The position numbers were made by a program, and so were the translations under genes. DNA of 64,000 nt from the NCBI GenBank assembly GCA_021737785.1, contig JAIPDI010000008.1, forward strand, positions 62,001-126,000, written 5' to 3'. This DNA is from Deltaproteobacteria bacterium. GTDB lineage: Bacteria; Desulfobacterota; DSM-4660; Desulfatiglandales; Desulfatiglandaceae. Position 1 is the stretch's first letter. Each line of letters opens with the position of its first letter. Under the pieces are notes generated by a model. It saw nothing but the letters and a program-made list of their open reading frames with translations. It did not search any database and was not told where the DNA came from. Shown here in pieces: positions 16,542 to 25,809 of the stretch.

Positions 16542-17417
16542 CTACCCGGCAACCCTTTCCAGCAATTCCTTGGTCTTCACCACATTCATGTTCAATCCCA
16601 GCTCTTTTCTGTCAAATCCCATGGCCAGTCCAAGGACCTGGGTCAAGTAGAGGACCGGAAGGTTATACGTCACATTGAATTCCGATTCAATGCTCTTCTG
16701 GTTTCCGTCGTACATGACCGAGCAGAAAGGGCACACCAGACAGAGCGCGTCCGCCCCCGCATCCGCAAGGCTGTCCAGCTTCTTCTTGGTGACGGACAGG
16801 GCCACCTTTTCATCCACAGGAAGTACGGGACCGCCGCAGCACATTTTCTTGCCCGAATACGCCACCACCTCGGCCCCGGTAAGGGCGACCAGTTCTTCGA
16901 TGGATCCGGGGTCTTCCACATCGTCAAAACAATCGTGGATGGAGGACGGCTTGAGATAATGGCAGCCGTAGTGGACGGCGATTCTGAGGCCCTTCAGATC
17001 CCTTTTAAAAGAGTTTCTGATGGTTTCCGCCCCCACTTCTTCAAACAGGACCCGGGCAAAATGCCTTACCCTCGGGCCCTCTCTGTATGTCAGGCCCACT
17101 TCGGAAAGTCGCTCATTGACCCGGGCCTTTTCGTCGTCGTCCTGCGAGAGGTGGTGTACGGCCTCGGCCAGCTGGGAGGCGCAGGAACTGCACAGGGAGC
17201 ATATATCCAGGCCTTTCTCCCGGGCCAGGGAAAGGTTGTAAGCGGCCATGAGAGTGGAAGCCTCCCTATCTGCGGCCTTTATGGGAAATCCGCAACACAT
17301 AAACCTGTCCGTCTCTATCAGGTCAATCCCCAGGGTCTCTGCCACTCTTCTGGCGGAGAGCTCATAATTTCTGGCCCTGGCGGGAATGGTACAGCCCAAA
17401 AAAAATGCGTATTTCAT
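16542..17417 (-). CDS. hdrB: HdrB-like subunit (heterodisulfide reductase B, two CCG domains)
   Basis: The 291-residue product begins MKYAFFLGCTIPAR and has the two cysteine-rich CCG domains of HdrB. The first has CTIPAR, CCGFP and CSLCSSC; the second has HYGCHYLKPS, CCGGP and CPFC. In characterised HdrB these bind two non-cubane [4Fe-4S] clusters that reduce the disulfide. In Desulfobacterota the substrate is unknown, since CoM/CoB are absent. The start at 17417 follows AAGGGA; the longer frame upstream is not supported. It is last in the hdrA-hdrC-hdrB cluster, about 95 bases after hdrC. Confidence 0.93.
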   Translation of the reverse strand: MKYAFFLGCTIPARARNYELSARRVAETLGIDLIETDRFMCCGFPIKAADREASTLMAAYNLSLAREKGLDICSLCSSCASQLAEAVHHLSQDDDEKARVNERLSEVGLTYREGPRVRHFARVLFEEVGAETIRNSFKRDLKGLRIAVHYGCHYLKPSSIHDCFDDVEDPGSIEELVALTGAEVVAYSGKKMCCGGPVLPVDEKVALSVTKKKLDSLADAGADALCLVCPFCSVMYDGNQKSIESEFNVTYNLPVLYLTQVLGLAMGFDRKELGLNMNVVKTKELLERVAG

Positions 17418-17510
17418 TAATCCGTCCCTTGACGTTTTGTCGACTGATTGCACCTCAAAGGGTTCTTCCGTGCATGATACCGTCAAACCCGATCCCCATA
17501 TTATTATTCA

Positions 17511-17996
17511 TTATTCAGCAACGGTCTGTTTATGGAACAATTTCTCTATTTCCTTACATGCGGTAGGCAATACCGGCAGTCCCGCCTTTGTCCGCTTCTT
17601 GTTGTCAAAATCATCGATCGGATAGATCCGGCCGTCATTGGTGACCAGTTTCAGCTGGGCCCTTATTCCGGCGGGCGCAAACCCCTCCTTGATGGCCATG
17701 TTCTTCAGGAGGGTCATGAACTCCGTGATGTTCACGCCCTGGGGGCATCTCTCCTGACATGTATAACAGGTGGCGCAGAGCCATACGAAATCGCTTCTGA
17801 GGACCTCATCCTTGAGCCCGTAAATGGCCATTCGAATGATCTTGGCCGGGCTGAACTCCTTGTTGACGGCCGATATGGGACAGCCCGCCACGCAACTGCG
17901 ACAGGTGAAACAGGCCTGTATCATTTCCCCTCCGGGCTGTCGGGCCACGTCCTTTAAAAAATCCGGATCGCTCCGATCCAGGTCTATGATTCCCAT
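17511..17996 (-). CDS. hdrC: HdrC-like iron-sulfur subunit
   Basis: The 161-residue protein has two [4Fe-4S] motifs, CFTCRSCVAGCP and CATCYTCQERCP, spaced as in HdrC, with the conserved EFSPAKIIRMA between them. It would carry electrons from the HdrA flavin module to HdrB. Its C-terminus (from GLPVLPTACKEIEKLF) is a little longer than the methanogen version and contains one extra cysteine. It lies between hdrA and hdrB on the same strand, with about 160 bases of tandem-repeat DNA separating it from hdrA. Confidence 0.93.
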   Translation of the reverse strand: MGIIDLDRSDPDFLKDVARQPGGEMIQACFTCRSCVAGCPISAVNKEFSPAKIIRMAIYGLKDEVLRSDFVWLCATCYTCQERCPQGVNITEFMTLLKNMAIKEGFAPAGIRAQLKLVTNDGRIYPIDDFDNKKRTKAGLPVLPTACKEIEKLFHKQTVAE

Positions 17997-18068
17997 AATA
18001 TCACCTTGATAGCATCCGTTGCGGAATTGATGGGGGTCCCTCCCTGCCGATCCCCAAATCCCGGCATT

Positions 18069-18168
18069 CTTTAATCCCTAAATTCCTGAATTCCTGAATT
18101 CCTGAATTCCTCAATTCTTTAATTCCCCAATTCCCAAATTAATCTATATCTCTTAATCTATATCTCAT
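18069..18168. repeat. AATTCCTG octamer array plus 14-base duplication at the hdrA end
   Basis: Three exact AATTCCTG copies are followed by four degraded ones (AATTCCTC, AATTCTTT, AATTCCCC, AATTCCCA). Next comes AATCTATATCTCTT (18141-18154) repeated as AATCTATATCTCAT (18155-18168). The second copy spans the hdrA stop codon at 18158, so the last codons of hdrA are part of the array. Confidence 0.75.
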
Positions 18169-21100
18169 TGATCATGGCCATGATCTGATCTTCTCCAAAG
18201 CCCTTCAGGTTCAGCGCCCCGGATCGACATGAGGCCACACACAACCCGCATCCCTTGCACAGCGCGGGATTGATTTCCATTTTACCTGCAAAAGGTCCCT
18301 GCGTCACCACTGCAGGGGCTGAATACGGACAGATGGTCCCGCACACGCCGCAGCTGCTGCACGCGTAGGGATTTACACAGGCCACCGTCCCGGTCATTCG
18401 AACCGACTTTCGGGACAGAAGCGTCACCGCCCGGGATGACGCGGCCAGTGCCTGGGCAACGGATTCGTCTATCGGTTTGGGATAATGGCTCATCCCGCAG
18501 AGGAATACGCCGTCTGTGGCAAATTCGGAAGGCCCCAGCTTGGCATGGGCCTCCACAAAAAACCCATCTTCATTCATCGGCACCTTGAACAATTGCGCAA
18601 GCTTCTCGTCCCCATAGGGCACGATGGCTGCGGCCAGCACCACCAGATCAGGGGTGAAGGTGATTGTTTCCCCCAATACAGTGTCCCGCACCTCAAGTCT
18701 GAGACGGTCCTCATCCAAAAACACCCGGGGCTTCTGATCCACCGAGAACGGGACAAACACCACCCCTGCCAGGCGCGCGTCCCGATAAAGACGCTCCCGT
18801 TCCCCGTAGGTGCGGATATCCCGGTATAATATATAGACCTTCATATCCGGGTTCAGCGCCTTCAGCTGGAGCGCGCTCTCAATGGAATGGCTGCAGCAGA
18901 CCCTGGAGCAATAGGGTCGCTCAGGCTCCCGGGATCCCACGCACTGAATAAATACGGCGGTCCTGATATTTTTGAGGGCCGGATCGCCGGCAATCATCTT
19001 TTGATCCAGTTCCAGGTGGGTGAGCACCCGGGGGTCCTCTCCATACATGTACTCTCGAGGCCTCGACTCCCTTGCGCCGGTAGCGATCACCGCAACACCG
19101 TGCTCGATCAGAGAATCCTCCCCGTTTGAGACGAGTCTTGTTTTGAAGTTTCCCACAAACCCTTCCACATCGTCCAGTTCCGTGTCGAGACATACGTCGA
19201 TTTGAGGATCTTCCTGAACACATGTAATCAATTCAGCGAGATGCTTTTGAACGTCTTCTCCCTTCCAGGTCCTGAAAAGGGCTAAGGACTGACCGCCCAG
19301 GGAAGAAGACCGTTCCACAAGGCAGACCGGAAATCCCTGAGCAGAAAGACTTTTTGCCGCCGTCATCCCGGAGATCCCCCCCCCCACCACCAGGGCCTTC
19401 GGGCTGATCCCCAGTTCGGCCTCCATCAGAGGTTCCATCAGTGCGGCCTTGGCCACGGCCATTCGGACCAGGTCCTTGGCCTTTTCGGTCGCTGACCGGG
19501 GAGAATCCTTATGGACCCAGGAGTCCTGGTTCCGGATGTTGGTCATTTCAAAAAGATATTTATTCAGGCCCGCATCCACCAGTGTCTCCTGAAACAGGGG
19601 CTCATGGGTCTTAGGGGTGCAGGCCGCCACTACAATACGGTTAAGACCTTTATCCTTGATGATTCGGGCGATGATCTGCTGGGTATCTGTGGAACAGGTA
19701 AACAGGTTGTCCGTGGCATATTCCACGTAAGGGAGACCCCTGGCGTAATCTCGCACCCCGGGGACATCCACCACCCCCCCGATATTGATGCCGCAGTGGC
19801 AGATAAATACGCCGATGCGGGGTCTTTCCCCGGCGATCTGTCTCTCCTCCGGAACCTCGATATGCCTGGTCAGGGTGTTCCTTGCGCCGCTCAACCGGGC
19901 GCCCGCCTCTGCGGCTGCAGAACTGGCTTCGATGATGGACTGGGGGATATCCTTGGGTCCTTGAAATGCCCCGCACACGTACACGCCCGGTTTGGACGTG
20001 GATACCGGACAAAACGATTCTGTCTCGCAGAATCCCCCCTCGGTCAGGTCGACGTCGATCCGGTGCGCCAGTTCCAAAGCCTCAGGGGAGGTCTCCATGC
20101 CGACGGAAAGGACCACCATGTCAAAGGTCTCCTGGACCACGTCCCCGGCTTCGTTGACATAGGGGATCAGGAGGTCGCCCGAGTCTTTCAGGTCGATGGT
20201 GGGAACACGCGATCGTATGAAACGGACCCCGTGCTTTTCTCTTGCTTCCGTGTAGTACCGCTCGAAATCCTTTCCGTGGGTCCGCATGTCCATGTAAAAG
20301 ATAGCGCAGTCCAGGCCGGCCCCAGCATGTTCCTTGGCGATAACCGCCTCCTTGATGGCGTACATACAGCAGACCGACGAGCAATACCCATGATCGCATC
20401 GGTGAACGTCCCTTGATCCGACACACTGGAGCCACGCGATTTTCTTGGGCGATGTTCCATCGGAAGGCCGCTGGAGATGCCCCTGATACGGTCCTGTGGC
20501 ACTCAGGATCCGTTCAAATTCCACGCTTGTCACCACATTGGGGTACTTGCTGTATGCATAGGTGGTGTAAGGGCTGGGGTCGTAGGATCTGAATCCGGGG
20601 GCGAGGATAACGGCGCCCGCCCGGATGGTTTGTCTTTCCTCTTTTTGGTCAAAACAGATGGCCTTTGTGGGGCAGAATTTTTCGCAGGCCCGGCATTTTC
20701 CTTTTTGAAAATAGATGCAGTTGTCTTTGTCAATGACATATTTGAGAGGGACCGCCTGGGGATATTCCACATAGATGGCCTTGCGTTTAATGAGATTCCC
20801 GTTAAAGAGATCGTCCACCTTTTTCGGGCATTTCTCCGAGCAGGTGCCGCAGGCGATGCATTTGTCCATATCCACATACCGGGGGCGCCTCAGAACCTCC
20901 ACCTCAAAATTTCCGGCCTCTCCGTGGACCGCGGCAATGTCGGCCAATGTGATCAGTTCGATATTCAGGTGCCGGTCGACCTCGACCAGTTTGGGGGAGA
21001 TGATTCACATGGCGCAGTCATTGGTGGGAAAGGTCTTGTCCAGCCGGGCCATGGCCCCGCCGATGGCCGGCCCCTTTTCCAGAAGGTATACGTAGTATCC

Positions 21101-21184
21101 GGAACCGGCCAGATCAAGGGCGCATTGCATGCCGGCAATCCCTGCGCCTGCAACCACAACAGCTCCCGTTACACCATCAGACAT
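18158..21184 (-). CDS. hdrA: HdrA-like flavoprotein with in-frame TGA (selenocysteine), tandem FAD modules
   Basis: The full frame is 1,008 residues if the TGA at 21005-21007 is read as selenocysteine at residue 60. The N-terminus reads [20 protein letters not shown] (FAD-binding GxGxxG) and continues through TFPTNDCAM, the TGA, then IISPKLVEV. This is the conserved HdrA motif where most homologues have Cys. Further domains are [4Fe-4S] clusters (C109-C119 and a CRACEKFCP), VGSRD and [10 protein letters not shown], a central FICHCGIN region, a second GGGISGM flavin domain near residue 600, a second YCSRVCC motif, and two C-terminal ferredoxin motifs ([23 protein letters not shown]). The start has AAGGAG upstream. 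It heads hdrA-hdrC-hdrB. Conceptual translation without recoding would give a truncated 929-residue protein lacking the flavin N-terminus. Confidence 0.9.
20972..20989 (-). promoter_or_regulatory. Candidate bacterial SECIS stem-loop in hdrA
   Basis: Fifteen bases after the in-frame TGA the mRNA reads CUGGUC-GAGGUC-GACCGG: a six-pair stem (with one G-U) and a six-base loop. The loop starts with G, contains GGU and begins 21 bases from the UGA. This fits the general bacterial SECIS pattern (small apical loop 16-37 bases from UGA with G in the first two loop positions) and resembles the E. coli fdhF loop AGGUCU. Folding energy was not computed. Confidence 0.7.
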
Positions 21185-21227
21185 GAGTTATCTCCTTGAA
21201 TTTGAAATTTGGCGACCCTGAGCTTTT

Positions 21228-21252
21228 ATAGTTGCATTGTAACTATATTATA
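21228..21252 (-). promoter_or_regulatory. hdrA promoter -10 and overlapping inverted repeat
   Basis: On the minus strand a perfect TATAAT (21247-21252) is followed directly by ATAGTT-N7-AACTAT (21228-21246), a perfect 6-base inverted repeat at the expected transcription start. No good -35 is seen at standard spacing, which suggests a promoter dependent on an activator, or one repressed at the operator. The position, 45-70 bases before the hdrA start, fits control of the hdrACB operon. Confidence 0.5.
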
Positions 21253-21319
21253 GCCATTTTGCAACCGATAAAATCGCCCTGCCACGCCGCCCACCCCTTT
21301 GCCTCAGCCCCCATGCCCT

Positions 21320-22477
21320 CTATCTTTTTTCCTGACCCAGGAGATCAAAGGGGGTGGCGTATCCGGTCAGTTCCACGTATCCTGCGCCCTCCACGGCGCC
21401 ACGGCCCTTCCGCCCCCTGATCGTCACGCACCCCTCCCAGTAGCTCACCCGCATGGAACGGGTCAGCCGCAGTTCCTGGTCCTCCATTCGAGGGGAGATT
21501 TCCAGATCGAGCTGCAACGGGAACACCCGGATCCGCCATTGGCAGGGGTAATCTCCCCCTGAATGGGGGCTCCGCCATCGGTCCATGACCTCCACACGAA
21601 AGTCATCCCTCGAAAGGTGTTGCGGCGCCCCTGTGGAAGGCACAAATGTCCCGCTGGAGGCAGGGTTCCACGAACCGTCTTTTTCCCGCAGGATGTAGAG
21701 CATCAGCTCGGTCTTGTCAGACAACTGAAGGCTGAACCAGTCCCACCCCGCGAGTGTCGGCTCCAGGGGGGCCGTGCTGTACTCGTGGTCCATCCAGGCC
21801 GACCCTTTCACTTTATAAGTCCTTCCATTCACGAAGAGATCTCCCGAGGCCTCAAGGCGGGTGAGGGAATAGTAGCAGCTGGCGCTTTCAGGCCCCAGGC
21901 CTTTTTGGCTGTATCCTCCCCTGCCGTGCGCCGTGGGGGCCTTGCGGGGCGTACATGTCAGGTCAAAAGAGAACGTGTCGGTCGTCGCTGTCAGATGATG
22001 TCCCGAGGGCGTCATCATGGACTTCCACCGGCCCAGGAAGACCTCGATCGCATCCCCTGTCTCGGCTACGCCGCCAAGTCCCACCGCCTCTCTGGCCACG
22101 TCCTCATCCCAGTAAAAGCGCCCGCCCTCCACGTCTGAAAGGGCGATATGGGCCAGGAAGAGATTCTTTGCGCGCCACGACGACGGATGGGACGGCCACC
22201 CTTTTTCAGCGCCTGGAGGGATGAGCTGCCGTCTGAAGATGGTCAGTTGAACCCCGAAGGGACGTCCGCCCTCTGCGTAAAGATTCCCCGTATAATACCA
22301 CCACTCTGTCTGATACCCGGGATGGGCCCCGTGATCCGCGGGAAATGCAAAATCACAGGGCCCCTCAACAGAGAGATACTCCCCCCCGAATATTGTCCCG
22401 CTTCCCCAGAGAAAGACGGCACCCACCACCACATAGATGCAGATTAACCCGGCCGGTCGAAAATATCGTTTGATCAC
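21320..22477 (-). CDS. AttH/CrtC-like lipocalin-fold protein (predicted secreted hydrolase)
   Basis: The 385-residue product starts at a GTG (22477) with GGAGG seven bases upstream, two bases past the stop of the permease gene. An N-terminal hydrophobic segment (about residues 6-28) is a signal peptide or anchor. The motif PADHGAHPGYQTEWWYYTG is diagnostic of the AttH / carotenoid 1,2-hydratase-like (CrtC) family. Later motifs include WMDHEYSTAPLEP and WDWFSLQL. The family adopts a double lipocalin-like fold. Its enzymatic role outside carotenoid pathways is uncertain, and no carotenoid genes are present here. It closes an ATPase-permease-AttH set comparable to the att operon. Confidence 0.85.
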   Translation of the reverse strand: MIKRYFRPAGLICIYVVVGAVFLWGSGTIFGGEYLSVEGPCDFAFPADHGAHPGYQTEWWYYTGNLYAEGGRPFGVQLTIFRRQLIPPGAEKGWPSHPSSWRAKNLFLAHIALSDVEGGRFYWDEDVAREAVGLGGVAETGDAIEVFLGRWKSMMTPSGHHLTATTDTFSFDLTCTPRKAPTAHGRGGYSQKGLGPESASCYYSLTRLEASGDLFVNGRTYKVKGSAWMDHEYSTAPLEPTLAGWDWFSLQLSDKTELMLYILREKDGSWNPASSGTFVPSTGAPQHLSRDDFRVEVMDRWRSPHSGGDYPCQWRIRVFPLQLDLEISPRMEDQELRLTRSMRVSYWEGCVTIRGRKGRGAVEGAGYVELTGYATPFDLLGQEKR

Positions 22478-22479
22478 TG

Positions 22480-25074
22480 TCAGGCCTCCTTCAAGGCCTG
22501 CGCGGGCGATGCGCGCAGGATCAGACGGGCCGCGGGCAGCGCGGCGGCGAGGGCCGTAGCCAGTATCAGCGGGAGGGAGACCAGAAAGGTTCCGATGTCG
22601 ATCCTGTAGAGGAACGTCCATCCGAAGGACTGCGGATTAATCACATAAATGAGGAAAGAGGAGAGGAAGAACCCGCATGCGAGCCCGATGAGTTCCCCTG
22701 CCGCCACCATGAGGGCCGCCTCCCAGAAGACCATGGCGCGGATCTGCCCGCGACTGGCGCCGATGGCCGCAAGGGTGTTCAATTGGCGGAACCGCTCCAG
22801 GACCAGGACGGTCAGCGTGGTTGCGATCCCCAGGGCGCTTACCACAAGCGCGATGAGCAGCAACACGGTGGTCACCGCAAAGGTCTCGTCAAAAATCCTC
22901 AGGACCTCCCTGCGCAGTTGGAGACCGGACGCCATTTCCAGGGGATGGTCCTGTGCGCAACACCGAAGAATCCGGTCTTCCAGGTCCCGGATCGCCGCCT
23001 TCAGGTCCCTCTCCCGGTCCTTGAAAAAAAATCGGACGCCCCCCCATGCAATGTCTCCGGTCATGGACTGATAAGCCGTCAAATCCATATAGACCGCACC
23101 GCCATTGGTGCGATAATCCCTGAAAACCCCGAGTATAGGGAGATCGAGGACGACCTCCCCGACCTGCGCACGATAACGATCCCCCGGGCTCAGACCGCTT
23201 CTGTTGGAGAACACCTCGGAGACCAGAACACCTTGGCCCCCGAAAAGATCGTCGCCGATCTTTTCCATGCGGCCCCGAAGGAGAATAAATCCGCCGTAAT
23301 TCATGAGTTTGTTTAGGTTTACCGCCTCCAGCTCATAGGGCAACTTGTTGTGCCGAAGATGGAGACGACGATAGGGAAGGACATCCACGTCCGGCCCCAT
23401 CCCCTGAATCGCTTGGACCACCTGGTCGGGGAGGGCATCACGGTACTTATTGAGTCCGGCCATGCTGGGCCGGAGAAGGTAATCGGCGGCCAGGGTCTGC
23501 TCGATCCAGAGCGATACGGTATATCGGAAGCTGTTCACCATGATCACCAGGGATACGAAGAGGGCCACGGCCGTGATCAAGGCACCCACGGAGATGGCTG
23601 TCCGGTTGCCTCCCTCCCGCACATAGCGTCCGGCCAAGAAGGCCGGCTCTCCCCCCAGGCGCCGAAGCGGACCGGCCAGTCGGGACCCGATGATCCTCAA
23701 GAGGGGTGGGGACAGGCAGGAAAACCCGACGATGAGAAGGCCGGCGGAAACATATCCGGCCAGGGGGAAGGAGCCCACCGGGGGCAACAACGCCAGGGGC
23801 CAGGAAAGGGCGATAAGGGAGAGCCCGACAGGAAAAAACACCCTTCCCGTGGAGGGGGGGGAACTTATCGACCCATGGATGGTCATGGCCTCTTTCGGGG
23901 CTATCCGGGTGGCATCCCAGGCCGGCTTGAAGGCCGCGATGAGGGACGTGCCGACGGTGATCACAAAAGAGAGGAGGATCTCCCAGGCATCCGGTCGCAA
24001 TGCCACGGCCTGCACGCGGACAAAGAGGCTGTCGACGGTTCCGCTGACCGCAGTCAGGAGATATTGAACCAGCATGGATCCGATGGGAATCGCCACCAGC
24101 CATCCGAAGATCCCCAGGGCGATCCCCTCGGAGAGGATCAATAAAAAGATCAGACCGGTAGACCCTCCGAGCGCCTTCAGGACGGCCAGCTCATTCCGTC
24201 GCGCAGCAGCATTCAGGGAAACCAGGCTGTAGACCAGAAACATCCCCACAAAGAGGGATACGAGACTTAACACGGAAAGGTTGAGCTGATATCCCCGGAT
24301 CATGGCCTCGCCTGTCTCCTTGGTCTCGGCGGAACGTTCCAGGCCGAATGCTTCGGGCAGGGCGCCTCGGATGCGCCGGAGGTCCGCCTCGCCCGCCCAT
24401 GGCTTGAGCTTGAGGTCGATGCGGTCCACCCAGCCCTGACAGCCGATGAATTCCTGGATCGTGGCGATATCCGTAATGGCCATGGCGCCCCCTTCCACCC
24501 GGGCAAGACCCCGGGGTTTTAGAATGCCGAGGATGTGAAAGGGGGTGATCGTGTTCACATGGGAGAGCTGTATCAGGTCGCCGGGGGATCGCCGGAGGGT
24601 CTGTGCCAGGGTTCGGGTCATCAGGCAGGTGTTGGGCAATCGGATGAGATCCAGCCACAAGATCCCCTCCTCCTGATCCGGGGCGTCCTGTTGCCAGGTC
24701 CGCAGGGGATAATCCAGGATGGGATCGATGCCGATCAGGAGAAAAGGGGGAAGGTCTTTGCCGTGGACCTTGACATAGGTGGAGATAAAGGGGGATGCGG
24801 TTTCCACGGCGGTATCTGTTTTCAACCGGGCCACCAGGTGTTCCGGTACGCGGGTCCCCCGGCCCAGGACGGACCAGTCAGCCTTTCCGGAGAGCAGGTC
24901 CATGCTTTGGGTGAAGGCGTCCAGGGAGGCATCGACGGCAAGGCGCACGCTTGTGAAAACGGCCGCGCCGAGAGCGATTCCCAGGATGACGGCGACAAGA
25001 CGCCACGGGTGCCTGCGGAGCTGTCGGGTATTGAACCAGATAAACAGACGGAGATAGGTCATCAAGGATTGCAT
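22480..25074 (-). CDS. FtsX-type ABC transporter permease, two-domain
   Basis: The 864-residue membrane protein has one N-terminal membrane segment (WRLVAVILGIALGAAVFTS), a large extracytoplasmic region, then several segments around residues 255-400, a second extracytoplasmic domain and three C-terminal segments near residues 735-860. This is the fused-permease layout of the LolCE/MacB/YbbP class with FtsX domains. AAAGGA precedes the ATG at 25074; the ATG at 25062 is an alternative. It overlaps the ATPase gene by 13 bases and is followed by the AttH-like gene. It likely moves a lipid or lipoprotein across the envelope. The substrate is not evident. Confidence 0.9.
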   Translation of the reverse strand: MQSLMTYLRLFIWFNTRQLRRHPWRLVAVILGIALGAAVFTSVRLAVDASLDAFTQSMDLLSGKADWSVLGRGTRVPEHLVARLKTDTAVETASPFISTYVKVHGKDLPPFLLIGIDPILDYPLRTWQQDAPDQEEGILWLDLIRLPNTCLMTRTLAQTLRRSPGDLIQLSHVNTITPFHILGILKPRGLARVEGGAMAITDIATIQEFIGCQGWVDRIDLKLKPWAGEADLRRIRGALPEAFGLERSAETKETGEAMIRGYQLNLSVLSLVSLFVGMFLVYSLVSLNAAARRNELAVLKALGGSTGLIFLLILSEGIALGIFGWLVAIPIGSMLVQYLLTAVSGTVDSLFVRVQAVALRPDAWEILLSFVITVGTSLIAAFKPAWDATRIAPKEAMTIHGSISSPPSTGRVFFPVGLSLIALSWPLALLPPVGSFPLAGYVSAGLLIVGFSCLSPPLLRIIGSRLAGPLRRLGGEPAFLAGRYVREGGNRTAISVGALITAVALFVSLVIMVNSFRYTVSLWIEQTLAADYLLRPSMAGLNKYRDALPDQVVQAIQGMGPDVDVLPYRRLHLRHNKLPYELEAVNLNKLMNYGGFILLRGRMEKIGDDLFGGQGVLVSEVFSNRSGLSPGDRYRAQVGEVVLDLPILGVFRDYRTNGGAVYMDLTAYQSMTGDIAWGGVRFFFKDRERDLKAAIRDLEDRILRCCAQDHPLEMASGLQLRREVLRIFDETFAVTTVLLLIALVVSALGIATTLTVLVLERFRQLNTLAAIGASRGQIRAMVFWEAALMVAAGELIGLACGFFLSSFLIYVINPQSFGWTFLYRIDIGTFLVSLPLILATALAAALPAARLILRASPAQALKEA

Positions 25075-25769
25075 GGGATCCTTTGGACGATCATCCCGTC
25101 TCTGAGGGTGATCTGCAGGGTTGCATAGGGGTCCGCCAGGGTACTGTGGGTGGCAACGATAACCGTGCGCCCCTGACGCCGGTTGAGATCCGCCAGGAGC
25201 TTCATGACGATCTCGCCGTTGCGGCTGTCCAGGTTTCCTGTGGGTTCGTCCGCCAGGATGATGGAAGGGTTGTTGATGAGGGCCCTGGCAATGGCCGTAC
25301 GCTGCATCTCTCCGCCCGAGAGTTGAGCAGGATAGCGTCCCCCGAATTCCCTCAAGCCGAGTTCCTCCAGGTGTTCCAGGGCGCGGTCATGCGTCGTCTG
25401 ATAGGGTCTTCCTGCCAGGAGTGCCGGCAGACAGACGTTCTCCAGGGCGGTCAGGGTAGGCAGGAGGTTAAAGGCCTGAAAAACCATGCCCACGATGGTC
25501 CGGCGGTAGTCGGTGAGTTCGCCTGCCGAGGCCTTGTCCAGATCCCTCCCTTCCACCACCAGGCGGCCCCGGGAAGGTCTGTCAAGCCCTCCCATGAGGG
25601 CCAGGAGGGTACTCTTTCCGGATCCGCTGTTTCCCTTGACCACCGCCATCTCACCCTTGCGGATGTCCAGATCAATATCGCGAATCCCGACAACGCCTCC
25701 GTTCTCCAGGGGATATATCCGGGTCAACGCATCGGCTTGGATGACAGGGGGATCACCGGGTTGGGCCAT
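25062..25769 (-). CDS. LolD-type ABC transporter ATP-binding protein
   Basis: The 235-residue ATPase has Walker A GNSGSGKSTLLALMGGLD, Q-loop VFQAFNLLPTLTALENV, signature LSGGEMQRTAIARAL and Walker B IILADEPTGNLDS. These are the marks of the LolD/MacB/FtsE group that pairs with FtsX-type permeases. It overlaps the downstream permease gene by 13 bases and is preceded 40 bases upstream by the ketopantoate-reductase-like gene. Together with the permease and AttH-like protein it forms an AttE-AttFG-AttH-like transporter. Confidence 0.93.
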   Translation of the reverse strand: MAQPGDPPVIQADALTRIYPLENGGVVGIRDIDLDIRKGEMAVVKGNSGSGKSTLLALMGGLDRPSRGRLVVEGRDLDKASAGELTDYRRTIVGMVFQAFNLLPTLTALENVCLPALLAGRPYQTTHDRALEHLEELGLREFGGRYPAQLSGGEMQRTAIARALINNPSIILADEPTGNLDSRNGEIVMKLLADLNRRQGRTVIVATHSTLADPYATLQITLRDGMIVQRIPCNP

Positions 25770-25809
25770 GGGGGCACTCTTTGAAAAAGGCGTAACCGTT
25801 CACGGGTTC

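Noticed and set aside
18069-18140. Tandem repeats as a CRISPR array
   Set aside because: Units are 8 bases, adjacent and without spacers; there are no cas genes in the window.
16542-21184. sHdr (lipoate-dependent sulfur oxidation) assignment of the Hdr genes
   Set aside because: The subunit sequences, with HdrA carrying double flavin modules and HdrBC order, are of the heterodisulfide reductase type. The sHdr-specific genes and a lipoate-binding protein are absent here.
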